The translations under genes were made by a program, and so were the position numbers. The notes below the pieces were generated by a model. The model had not been told where the DNA came from and searched no databases. It saw only the letters and a list, made by a program, of their open reading frames with translations. Shown here in pieces: positions 33,801-43,704 of a DNA stretch of 64,000 nt; position 1 is the first letter of the stretch, and the number at the start of each line of letters is the position of its first letter. The stretch is taken from assembly GCF_028640845.1 (NCBI RefSeq), contig NC_080540.1, forward strand, positions 52,124,561 through 52,188,560. Reading direction: 5' to 3'. This stretch comes from Ahaetulla prasina (lineage: Eukaryota > Chordata > Lepidosauria > Squamata > Colubridae).

Positions 33801-34682
33801 GGATGGCCGGGTTTGGAGACGCCACATAGACCAAATAAGAAAACGAATATCAAGTAAAACAGAAACCAATCAGCCAGGCCCTGACTACCAAATGTTTGTT
33901 GTGTCTTGCCCGCCCTCAGAGCAGCCGGGGCCTTCTTACCTGCTCCCCAACACTGAGGAATGTATGCCTTCCGGCCCAAGTCCTGGCTCCATGCCCCCAC
34001 AAACTGCAGAAGAAGGAGCATCTCCCTGCCCCAGCCCTGACTCCATGCCCAGGCAAACGGAGCAGCTAGACCCCTCCCCCTCCTCCACAGCAGGTGAGCC
34101 TGAGGAGGGTTTACTCCCAAGAACAGCTGATTGGAGTGACCCTCGCATCAGAAGATTGGAGAGGCGGAGGCAACGGAGGGAAGGGAGGGGCAGGCCTTAA
34201 TGAGTGCTGAGTCATGGAGCCACACCCCATGGCCTATATAAAGGAGCTACTTTCTGGCAGTCTCTGAGTCAGGCAAAAGTCAAACTTATCTTGCTGAAGT
34301 CACTTACTGGTCTCCTGCCTGCTCTGAGGACTTTGCTAGGACTTTGGGCAGAGCTGCAGAGGCAAGCCTGATTCGGATTTCCCGGACCCAGCCGTCAGCG
34401 GAGGAGTGGGACACGACAATGTTTGAATTCACAGCTGACTCAAACCCGGGGCAAACGGGGGACTTATCTGAGTCCGATGAAGTCCAGCGACGCCAACCGG
34501 TTCCTCCTGAAGACAGCAGGGACGACTCTGCCAATAATCCAGGGCCGGACGGCCCAGAGGAGGAGCTGGGAGGAACTAACAGTCCCTCCGACCAGCTCGA
34601 CTCACTCCCAGAGAATGAATTGCGCAGGTCAGAAAGAGTTAGGAGACGCCCTGTCTACCTGCGTGACTACGTGGAGAAATAA
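30823..34682 (+). pseudogene. pol of the Gypsy element, with stops and a nested LTR
   Basis: All pol domains lie in one frame, shifted +1 from gag. The protease has DTGSS at 31060-31074. Reverse transcriptase runs from about 31480; its box is YFDN (31900-31911) instead of YxDD, which would remove a catalytic aspartate. RNase H has DAS (about 32347), REALA and TDHRPL. Integrase has a HVGH…CQSC zinc region (33001-33111) and D, D-x35-E at 33193, 33355 and 33463. Stops at 31615-31617 (TAA) and 32908-32910 (TGA) break it. A solo LTR plus duplication (527 bp) interrupts the tail at 33897-34423; beyond it the frame continues in matching phase to the stop at 34680-34682, with LRRSERVRRRPVYLRDYV. Confidence 0.9.
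33897..34418 (+). mobile_element. solo LTR nested in Gypsy pol
   Basis: Begins TGTTGTGTCTTGCC and ends GGGACACGACA; the ends form an 8 of 9 inverted repeat. ATGTT flanks both sides (33892-33896, 34419-34423). It contains a TATATAAAGG box at about 34233 and CTGAGTCATGGAGCCACACC, shared with the solo LTR at 25552-26106. It has no internal coding region, so it came from recombination between two LTRs. The apparent proline-rich end of pol (33900-34200) is LTR sequence read in frame. Confidence 0.88.
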
Positions 34683-34720
34683 TATGCTAATTTTATGTAA
34701 ATATGAGTACAATGCGTTCT

Positions 34721-34733
34721 GGGAGGGAAGGAG
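34721..34733 (+). promoter_or_regulatory. polypurine tract of the Gypsy element
   Basis: GGGAGGGAAGGAG, 13 purines ending immediately before the 3' LTR. This is where plus-strand DNA synthesis would be primed. Confidence 0.85.
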
Positions 34734-34922
34734 TGTAATGTATCTTTAAACTTTAGGAGGGAATTTTGGGCGGGAACAAGCACGTTGCTGATTGGTTGAA
34801 GCCTCAGCCAAAATAGGTTATAAAGAGGGGTTTTTGCCGGTTGTCTTTCGCTGGGTTCACTATAAACTAAAGAGCTGTTGTCACTCACTGGTCTCCTGTC
34901 TCTTTATTGCCCGAACTTAACA
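34734..34922 (+). repeat. 3' LTR of the Gypsy element
   Basis: 189 bp, 4 differences from the 5' LTR. AATTA follows at 34923-34927. Confidence 0.93.
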
Positions 34923-34927
34923 AATTA

Positions 34928-36208
34928 TATGGAAAAAGATGTTACACTGGTCATACAAAAGAAACCGGTGGATGTCTCAATAATGAAAAGGGATATACAA
35001 TAACAAACCAAGAGAGTGACTTGAATGATTTTCCTATATTGGATATAGAAAATAAGCTTGTTAAAGCTTTAAACAATTTTGTGAGAAGAGAGAAAGAAAC
35101 AATGGGGGGAAAAAACAAGTTCTAGGACATGATATGAAAAGGATTATTAAAAGTAAAATGAAGGAATGGAAAGTTTATTTTATCAAGGTTAAAACAGAAG
35201 TGTTGTTATCTCAGCTATCCCTTAATGGACTTTTTCTGATATCAGGATTGAAATGATGAAGTTTTATGTATTTGCTTATGGATGGAAAATAGAACATGGG
35301 AAGAAGACTTTCTAAGAGAAAATAATAAGTTATTAAAATTATTACAAATGGTAATGAAGATGAGTTACCTCTTTACATATTTGTTTTTTTAAGTCTTTTT
35401 TCATTTTCTCTTTTTCTTTCTTTTTTCCTTTTTTCAGCACTTTCTATTTTTTAATGCTTTTATTTTCTTTTTCTAGTTTATATTAGTGTTTATTGTCCTA
35501 AATTGTAATCTTTAATAATATTATTATATAAAAAGAGAAGACATAATCCTTTGGTCCTTATGTAATGCCAGAGAGGCAGCAAATCATTTGATATATATTT
35601 TTAATACATACAAAGTACACAGACACATATACTTTATGGACACTTCATGCGAGTGGTACAAGAATTTCACCTATCCTTTCTTTTCTTTCGAAAAAGGGCT
35701 AAAAAACATCCCAAAGCCATTTCTTGTCCCTGAAATTGAAAGGAAATGGTCAAAGATGCAGAAACAGAAAAATAATCCACTCTCAGAGATGGATGTGAAG
35801 AGCAGCAGAAGCATTCACTGATCTCTCATTGTTGTAGAGTGACATAGCACAATTCTGCAGGGAGTTGTGAGGTGCTCTGATGGCATTTATATGTTGTAAT
35901 TTGTATTTGTTCCCATATTCTCCTAGCGTTTTCTCTAGCATGTCTTGGGAAAAGCCTATGTGATCAAAAGGATCAATTCAGCCCTGATACCATTAGTACA
36001 ATAATACGACAGATTATTGTCCTTAGTCCTTTCATTCGTAGTCGCAGATGAAAAATTGACATTGCTATAAATCACCAACTTTTAAAAGCTATGACTGAGA
36101 ATCAGCTTCCTAGGATAACTTATCCAGTCCAAACATCTCCATATTTCTGCATTTATCAGATGAATGGTATGTAGCTAGAATAGCATATGAAACTATGAAT
36201 TTATTTAC
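34928..36208. other. no certain gene; possible old L1 piece
   Basis: The left part (about 34930-35360) has lysine/glutamate-rich short frames (NFVRREKETMGG) and could be decayed L1, but this is weak. The rest is T-rich and unassigned. The 77-codon frame at 35588-35821 has no recognised domain. Confidence 0.3.
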
Positions 36209-36645
36209 AGAAAATATTTACAGATCCCTCACATCCAGGACATAAACTGTTTCAACTCCTACCCTCAAAACGACGCTATAGAGCACTGCACCCCAGAACA
36301 ACTAGACACAAGAACAGTTTTTTCCCGAAGGCCATCACTCTGCTAAACAAATAATTCCCTCAACACTGTCAAACTAGTTACTAAATCTGCACTACTATTA
36401 ATCTTCTCATAGTTCCCATCACCAATCTCTTTCCACTTATGACTATAACTTGTTGCTGGCAATCCTTATGATTTATATTGATATATTGATCATCAATTGT
36501 GTTGTAAATGTTGTACCTTGATGAACGTATCTTTTCTTTTATGTACACTGAGAGCATATGCACCAAGACAAATTCCTTGTGTGTCCAATCACACTTGGCC
36601 AATAAAAAATTCTATTCTATTCTATTCTATTCTATGAATTAAGGA
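36209..36645 (+). mobile_element. L3-type (snake CR1-L3-like) LINE 3' end with (TTCTA)n tail
   Basis: Contains a coding end with KNSFFPKAITLLNK (about 36311-36352), a 3' UTR ending TGTCCAATCACACTTGGCCA and ATAAAAAATTCTA, then (TTCTA)n to 36636. The tail type matches the snake L3-type LINEs reported to seed AATAG microsatellites. Confidence 0.82.
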
Positions 36646-36965
36646 ATTCAGTGTCAATGTCCCTTGGCATTACAGCACCATTTCAACAGCCCGGTGATTA
36701 GGACAGCTCCCTAAGTTTAAGAATTTTAGAATAGTTCCATTATCCATAGAAACAACAGCACATATTAATTTCCCTTGGGAATCTCTTTAAGTAAATGCCA
36801 GGTTTCAACCATCAACTCTCAACTGTTATCTTGGCTAACACACACACACATATCCTTTGAAAAGTGCTTTAAAGTAAACAATAGCCAAATCTTTCTTCAT
36901 TATATAGTACACATTTGTTTATTTATTAGATTTATAGATTTATTATAGGTATCTTTTTAAAAGGT
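36646..36965. other. spacer between two inverted LINE copies
   Basis: 320 bp without gene or recognised repeat, apart from a short CACACACACA at about 36839. Confidence 0.35.
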
Positions 36966-37672
36966 TTTAGAATAGAATAGAATAGAATAGAATTTTATTG
37001 GCCAAGTGTGATTGGACACACAAGGAATTTGTCTTGGTGCATATGCTCTCAGTGTACATAAAAGAAAAGATACGTTCATCAAGGTACAACATTTACAACA
37101 CAATTGATGATCAATATATCAATATAAATCATAAGGATTGCCAGCAACAAGTTATAGTCATAAGTGGAAAGAGATTGGTGATGGGAACTATGAAACGATT
37201 AATAGTAGTGCAGATTCAGTAAATAGTCTGACAGTGTTGAGGGAATTATTTGTTTAGCAGAGTGATGGCCTTCGGGGAAAAACTGTTCTTGTGTCTAGTT
37301 GTTCTGGTGTGCAGTGCTCTATAGCGTCGTTTTGAGGGTAGGAGTTGAAACAGTTTATGTCCAGGATGCGAGGGATCTGCAAATATTTTCACGGCCCTCT
37401 TCTTGATTCGTGCAGTATACAGGTCCTCAATGGAAGGCAGGTTGGTAGCAATTATTTTTTCTCTGTAGATATTTTAATTATCCTCTGTAGGTATTTTAAT
37501 TATCCTCTGAAGTCTGTGTTTTTCTTGTTGGGTTGCAGAACCGAACCAGACAGTTATAGAGGTGCAAATGACAGACTCAATAATTCCTCTGTAGAATTGG
37601 ATCAGCAGCTCCTTGGGCAGTTTGAGCTTACTGATATGGATCTGAATAGAATTTGGTTCTGTTATGTATAAC
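36966..37672 (-). mobile_element. L3-type LINE 3' end, minus strand
   Basis: Starts on the plus strand with (GAATA)n at 36966-36991, then the complement of the same 3' UTR as 36209-36645. Further in, the minus strand encodes LIQFYRGIIESVICTSITVW, then FGSATQQEKHRLQRII, the typical end of the reverse transcriptase of this family. It carries a 22-bp tandem duplication (CTCTGTAG(A/G)TATTTTAATTATC) at about 37463-37506. A frame break follows from it. Confidence 0.82.
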
Positions 37673-38502
37673 AGAACCAACATTTGTTATATTATAATAG
37701 AATTATATTGCTAATATAAACTATATCCATTCCATTTGTTACTATTTTTTCAATGTTAACAGGGTCAAAAAAGCCTAATGAATGGAGTGTACGTTTTGCT
37801 ACAAAACTTTCTATACAGATTAAATTAGCCACAATGTTTTCTGCAGTGTTATTGTACCCTCCAAAATGGCTTCTGAATACATAAACTTATGAATTTTTAA
37901 CTGAATTTCCAACGAATCACTTGCAAATCTTCTTGTTTGGCATTTTAAATAATTTCTCATCCTCTCCATTGAATTATGGAGTCAATTGTTTCAAGCAGAG
38001 CTGTTTATGTTATGAATTGTTTAGCTTGATTATAGGGATGTATGTACTGTATACTTTCACCTGGGTACAGTATTAACTTAGTTTTAAATATCCTCATTTA
38101 CTATATAAACAGCTTCCTTATTGATATTTCAAATATAGTCTTCATTGAGTAACCAGATGCTTTTTCCAGACACAAAAGAAAAATGTGATTTAAAGAGGCT
38201 TGAAGACCAATACTACAGTTCTTTTTTCCTTGTGGAGAGGTATACAAAAAAATAAAAAAAGGAACTAATACAATTTAGTGAAATGGGAATAGATATTTAG
38301 AATAGAAAGGCATGAAAGGGATGTCCTCTTTACTATAGTAACTATAATTACTATAATATGTTAATTATCATATTTAGAAAGATTATCCTTAACAGTTCTA
38401 CTCAGCACTCAAAATTAAAAAGCTGGTCTACATTCAAAATCCCACTCTTAACCTACAAAGCTTTAAAACTTTTAGGATTAAGGCATTTTACCTTTATAGG
38501 TA
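37673..38502. other. no recognised gene
   Basis: AT-rich, unique-looking DNA before the SINE at 38503. Confidence 0.35.
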
Positions 38503-38734
38503 AAGAGCTGTATTGGCACAGTGGTTAGAATGCAGTATTGCAGGATAACACTGCCCACAGGCAGGAGTTCAATCCTGACCTGCTCAAGGATCAGCTCAGC
38601 CTTCTATCCTTCCAAGGTCAGTAAATGAGGACTCAGATTATTGGGGGAAATATGCTGACTCTTTAAGCCACTCAGAGAGTGCTGTAAAGCACTATGGAGT
38701 GGTATATAAGTCTAAGTGCTATTGCTATAGTGCT
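38503..38734 (+). mobile_element. Sauria-type SINE
   Basis: GGCACAGTGGTTAGAATGCA, GAGTTCAATCCTGACC (box B), CTCAGCCTTCTATCCTTCC, ATTATTGGGGGAAATATGCT, and the BovB-type end GTCTAAGTGCTATTGCTAT. Full length, moderately decayed. Confidence 0.88.
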
Positions 38735-38927
38735 TCCTTTACAATGAGTTGTCTATTAGATCTCTATATTCGAATATGTTACTGAAGTTTTCAGCACAAG
38801 AAATAAGGGCCTTTTTGGTACTGGCCTTCAAACAAGTGATTTCCTTTTGGGATATCCTTGTTTTCTTCAGATGACTACTAAATAGCTTCATGTTTGAAGC
38901 TTCCTTGATTTGATGTCACAACTGGTA

Positions 38928-39282
38928 AAAGGTAAAGGTTTCCCTTGCACATATGTGCTAGTCGTTGCCAACTCTAGAGGGTGGTGCTCATCTCCGTTTC
39001 AAAGCCGAAGAGCCAGCGCTGTCTCAAGACGTCTCCGTGGTCATGCGGCCGGCATGACTCAACACCAAAGGCGCACGGAACGCTGTTACCTTCCCACCAA
39101 AGGTGGTCCCTATTTTTTCTACTTGCATTTTTACGTGCTTTCGAAACTGCTAGGTTGGCAGAAGCTGGGACAAGTAACAGGAGCTCACCCCATTACACAG
39201 CAGCACTAGGGATTCGAACCGCTGAGCTGCCGACCTTTCGATCGACAAGCTCAACGTCCTAGCCCCTGAGCCACCGTGTCCC
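38928..39282 (-). mobile_element. long tRNA-derived SINE with 14-bp duplication
   Basis: On the minus strand it starts GGGACACGGTGGCTCAGG, has a box B GGTTCGAATCC at about 39215, and ends in GG(TAAA)-like (TTTACC)n sequence. TGTCACAACTGGTA flanks it at 38914-38927 and 39283-39296. The 99- and 93-codon plus-strand frames lie wholly inside it and are not genes. A second copy starts at 63836. Confidence 0.88.
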
Positions 39283-39429
39283 TGTCACAACTGGTATAGC
39301 TTAGCAAAGTATTATGCACATCTATATTAGGACACTATTTACTGTAAATCTTATATTTGGTTGCTCTTGGTTTTTCATAGATCAGTGTTTGGAAGGGACA
39401 TCGGAGATCTGCTAGTTCAACCCTCCCCC

Positions 39430-39632
39430 CAATGTATTTATTTTTTATTTTATTGTTATTTTTATTTATTATTTATTTTGTCATATATGAGTGTAAGCAT
39501 GAAATAACTATACAATATATAAGTGTATATATAAGTATGAGTATGTAATAACTAAATTAATTGAATATAAAGAAAGGAAACAATAGGACAGGAACGGTAG
39601 GCACTCTTGTGCTCTTATGCACGCCCCTTAAT
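39430..39632 (-). mobile_element. CR1-superclade LINE 3' UTR
   Basis: AACAATAGGACAGGAACGGT and GCACTCTTGTGCTCTTATGC on the plus strand match the 3' UTR of the LINEs at 6882-7878 and 12440-16292. The tail is T-rich on this strand (39435-39480). Confidence 0.75.
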
Positions 39633-41745
39633 ATTTCATTACATGAAGCTCTAGCCATGCAAGCAACTAAAATGATTGCAATAACCAGATACTGAACTTG
39701 AGCTCACAGGTAGTGTATAACCATAAGATTTAAGCTCCAGGTGATCTTCCCTCTCTAGGGTGGAAATCAGCTTTCTATAACTCATGCAAAGATAATTTTC
39801 AGTTTGGAAAAATCTCTTAATCATTTCCAAAGCTGAACCAACACAAAGCTTCATAAGGCGTTTTAGTGCCCCTCTGATCATTTTATATACTGGATTGCAA
39901 ATACACCAGGAAAATGCTGCAGGATTTCTTTGCTTACACATAATATACTTTCAGTCATGTGGAACGTAACTGCAGGGACATAGTTGGAGTGTATCAATAG
40001 TTTCTGGATCAGTGCACAATTTTGAAATGTTCCACAGGCATCAGCAGGCCATCTTCAGGTTTGTATTCAGATACTTTTATTTTTCATATATAATGAATAG
40101 TTCACTGCATAGAAAAATTATGCTGAAAGGAAAAAAAAACCAGCAGCTTCTTAAAGAAAGAAAAAGGGTGAAAAATGAATTTGACTGTTCATTTTGGAAA
40201 CCATAAACTGCTAAGATCTTATTTTCTCCCATACAGTAATCTAAAATTTTAGTTTTTATGATCATATTTTTTTTTCTACTGGGACTTATCTAACCAATGC
40301 CGTGCTGACCTTATGAAAAGGGAGTAGCATTTTTAAAGGCAAGCTCTTTTTTAGAGAAAAGTCTTTAGAAGGGAGAAAAAATAATAATAATTTTTAACTA
40401 AGTATTTTCCTTGACTAGTTCTTTAGAGGAAGGGGAAAAAAATCCTGAAACTTTGTTTTTGTCTCCCTGTAGCAGCTTATATAAAAAGAAAGCAAACAGA
40501 CAAAAAGAAAATAACAACCTGGTGTTTACGCTATTGGTTTGGTTGCTTTGAAAATGGGTTTCTTAATGATATTGTTGCATTACTGTGGTTTTGCAAGACG
40601 TCACATGCAGAGTTAGATTTAAAAAAAAATAAAACCGTTTTGCTTCCTGAAACAGAATCCAAATAAAATTCTCTCCCTGCTAGGTGAATACTTCAAGCTA
40701 TCTTATGGTATATTGAAACAGAAGTTCTGACTTTGTCTGTTTTGTGGCTGGTCCATTCCTAATAGCTTTGGTCTTAATCAATGTTTAGTTTTTATGAAAT
40801 CTGCTGCAGTAGTCTGTGGTAATAGTTAAGTTTCTGACCTTAAATTATATCCAAAACTATAAAGAAAAGTAAAATGGAGGTCTATGTGCTAGTTCAGTCT
40901 TTTTTAAATATGTCACTGGTTAAATACGGATCCAGGATCTTGAATCTGTAGATTCTAAACTGTAGGCAACAGCTTGGATATGCAGAACAAACTACCTATA
41001 AAAAATTACATTGGGCCATCATTAAAATATGTAAACTATTATCCATCATGTCAAAGAGGGGTTCTTTTTTTTAAAAAAAACACAGCATTTTTCAGGTAGG
41101 ATCATGAGGGCTCTGTTAATGGATTTAGAAGATACAATCTGGATTGAGAACATACTCAAAAGTCTTTTTAAATTTCTAATTGAGAAATAAATCATTCACT
41201 TGAACTTGCTAAGACACCGGCTGCCGAAGAGAAAGCATCAATGTCTACTAACTTACAGAACTTAAGAAAATGTTTGGATGTAATGAAGAATCTATCAGCT
41301 GCTATGAACCATGGTAAATATAATCTGTGAATCCAATGATTGAAGCATTTTGGAGTGATTGCCTTTCTGTTCCACTCATGCTTTTGGAAATAGGATGTTA
41401 AACTAAAACACCTCTTTCTTAATCAATTTCTGTTGTTTTTTTAAATGTTGCGTTCCAGTTAATTTGCTACATCAGTTCCAAAAGTAAGCCCCATTAATAG
41501 TAATGAAGGCCTTATACTATATTTATGCATTGCATTTAACATCTTTTCTTTCAGTTAACCATTTTAAATTATTTCTTTATGTTTGCTCCTATTCAATGAA
41601 CAAGCATGGAAACAAGGCAGCAACATGAAAATGCATAAGTTCAGAGGACCTGTTTATCAAACATAAAAGAACAACTAAGAAAGAATAACAACAATATGTT
41701 GTTGTTATAGCAGACCTTTTTCTTGAACAGACTACTGTATGATTG
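39633..41745. other. no recognised gene
   Basis: About 2 kb of AT-rich, unique-looking DNA without a repeat family I know. Small frames show no domain. This is one of the longest stretches without a recognised transposon, so it may hold non-coding host sequence. Confidence 0.35.
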
Positions 41746-42064
41746 TGTTGTGATTTAGCCCAAGTAGTTATTACCAGACACAATCAGTCTTAAACAAACA
41801 TATTTTATTAGAACAGCTGAGAATTACTTCATTCTCAGCTTAGTTCAAATTAATTCCAAAATAAATCCTTCAGAAAAAGTCCTTCAGCCTTTTCACAAAC
41901 CTTTGTCTTCTTTGGCACCCCACCCAAGGCCCCACAAAGTTGCTTTCCTACAAAGAGCTCAAGAGTTGCTGCTCTTTTAAGCCTTATGGCCAATCATCTC
42001 CTGGCCTTACTCCTGAGTTGTCCTTTTTGCTTTAGCTGCTCTTGCCTTCTGGCAGCTTTTCACA
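41746..42064 (-). mobile_element. possible solo LTR (unconfirmed)
   Basis: On the minus strand the stretch has an order seen in LTRs: GATTGGCCATAAGGC, a TTAAAAGAG box, a GC-rich leader, then AATAAAATATG and a TG-rich end ending CACAACA. It sits against the truncated edge of an L2-type LINE. I found no matching target duplication, so boundaries are tentative. Confidence 0.35.
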
Positions 42065-43065
42065 TGTGTGCGGAGAAATAGTTATGTTTCGCCGCCCTGA
42101 TCGCCACTAGATAGGTCTGAATATATGACCTCGCTAGTGTTCGGTCAGGTTCGGAGCGGCTGGACCTCCAAGCGCTCTCTAGGCTTCTTTTCCGGCGCTT
42201 CATCTCTCTCAACTCCTCGTTATACCAAGGAGCTGGTCGAGTTCGTTGCCGAGTCAGAAGCCACAAAGGCACGACACGGTCTAAGGCGCCAGCGGCCGCC
42301 TCATCCCAGGCGGCCGCCAGCTCCTCAGCCGAGCCGTGGGCTAACTCCCTCGGGAATGGCCCAAGCTCCGTCAGAAACCTCTCAGGGTCCATCAGGCGCC
42401 TGGGGCGGGACCATTGGACCGGTTCCGTCTCCCTGCGGTGAGGTGCAGCGGTCCGAAAGTCTAGCTGAAGGAGTAAATGATCAGACCATGACAAGGGTTG
42501 AGATATTAATTCCCCTAACTCCAGATCATTTAGCCACTGTCCCGAGATGAAAATCAAGTCCAGTGTGTTACCCCCGACGTGGGTGGGGACCGCAACTACC
42601 TGGGTCAGGTCCAAGGCCGTCATGGAAGCCATGAACTCCCGAGCTGCCATTGACGAGTTGCCCGCCGACGGCAAGTTGAAATCCCCCATGACCATAAGCC
42701 TGGGGGTCTCAACCGCCGTCCCGGCTATCATCTCCAGCAGCTCGGGCAGGGCTGCCGTCACGTAGCAAGGAGCCAGGTACGTGATCAGCAAGCCCACCTG
42801 CACCCCCCGGCCCCACCTCACGAAGAGGGTTTCACAACCGTTTATCTGCGGGACAGCGACCTCCCTCGGAGCCAGACTCTCGTTAATAACAACCGCTACT
42901 CCCCCACCCCTACCCTGGGCCCTTGGCTGATGAAATGCACGAAAACCCGGCGGGCACATCTCAATGAGGGGAACCCCCCCCTCCGTGCCCAGCCAGGTCT
43001 TGATTACGTGTGATGTCTCCCTTGGACAATTCCTCCGACTCTTCCTCGGAGGCTGGCTCAAAGGA
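42065..43065 (-). mobile_element. L2-type LINE, endonuclease-domain fragment
   Basis: The minus strand is open for 333 codons (43061-42060). It contains GGGVAVVINESLAPREVA, VMGDFNLPSAGNSSMA, LDLIFISGQWLNDLEL and PLSWSDHLLLQLDF: an apurinic-type endonuclease with the GDFN and SDH motifs. It ends in a linker, PWYNEELREMKRRKRSLE. It is the same family as 8471-11130, which begins inside this domain. The reverse transcriptase is missing because the copy is cut at 42065. Confidence 0.88.
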
Positions 43066-43704
43066 GAATGAGCTCATTCCTCATACATCAGGAATGGAGT
43101 TTATTAGTGACCCAGTATGGCCAGCAGAAAGAGACTTACAGGCTTCATCTGGGGACAGCTTGTAGCCCAGTGAAGAGGAGAGGGAGGAGCTGCCTTCCAT
43201 GGTGGATCTCAGAGCATGTAGGACAGAGAAACAGAGGTCTGCCAAATTGCTCGGGAGAAGGCCCCGCCATTCTTGATGGGCTGCACCAGGGAGCTATTTA
43301 GCATGGAAGGCAGAGGGAGATGCTGGTGGGAACAATGTGTGTAGGTCATGGCCATGTGTTTGCTCATGTTTTCTGCTTGACTTTTGAGATTCTGAACTTC
43401 TATAACCATCAAGGTAATGAGGATGTACTTTCAGTTTTTGCCTGGGGGCTTTATGTTCGTTTATTGGACTTACTTGTTTGAGCAGCTTGCTATTTGTTTC
43501 GCGGACTAATTGGCCATTGCCTGGGGGATTAATCTGGGCTTGGTTATGGCTGTCTTAATTTGGAACAGTTCTAAAGCCAAATGAAGAGAACTGCTGGGGA
43601 ATACCAGAATCCCCATAACCCACACTAATGTTTACGTGTGAGTGAGTGGTGTAGTACATTTTGTGTTTAGGTTACCTTCAGCTCATGTTCAACAGTTCTA
43701 TGGA
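43066..43704. other. no recognised gene
   Basis: Moderately GC-rich left part and AT-rich right part. GAAGAGGAGAGGGAGGAGCTG at 43172 is a purine-rich patch. No family assigned. Confidence 0.35.

Larger units (their letters stand above)
29824..34922 (+). mobile_element. Ty3/Gypsy LTR retrotransposon, complete ends, inactivated
   Basis: A 5.1 kb element with two 189-bp LTRs (TGTAATG…TTAACA), flanked by AATTA at 29819-29823 and 34923-34927. The order is LTR, primer-binding site, gag, protease, reverse transcriptase, RNase H, integrase, polypurine tract, LTR. RNase H before integrase is the Gypsy order. There is no env-like frame. The two LTRs differ at 4 positions, which suggests a fairly recent insertion. 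It carries three in-frame stops, an altered polymerase active site and a nested solo LTR, so it cannot move on its own. Confidence 0.93.

Noticed and set aside
33900..34200. Proline-rich C-terminal extension of Gypsy integrase
   Set aside because: It is LTR sequence read in frame. The ATGTT duplication and the phase of the downstream frame show that it is an insertion.
30114..34682. Endogenous retrovirus
   Set aside because: No env frame, Gypsy domain order and motifs, and short 189-bp LTRs fit a Ty3/Gypsy retrotransposon better.
38910..39262. 99- and 93-codon frames of ordinary-looking composition
   Set aside because: They lie wholly in a SINE flanked by a 14-bp duplication.
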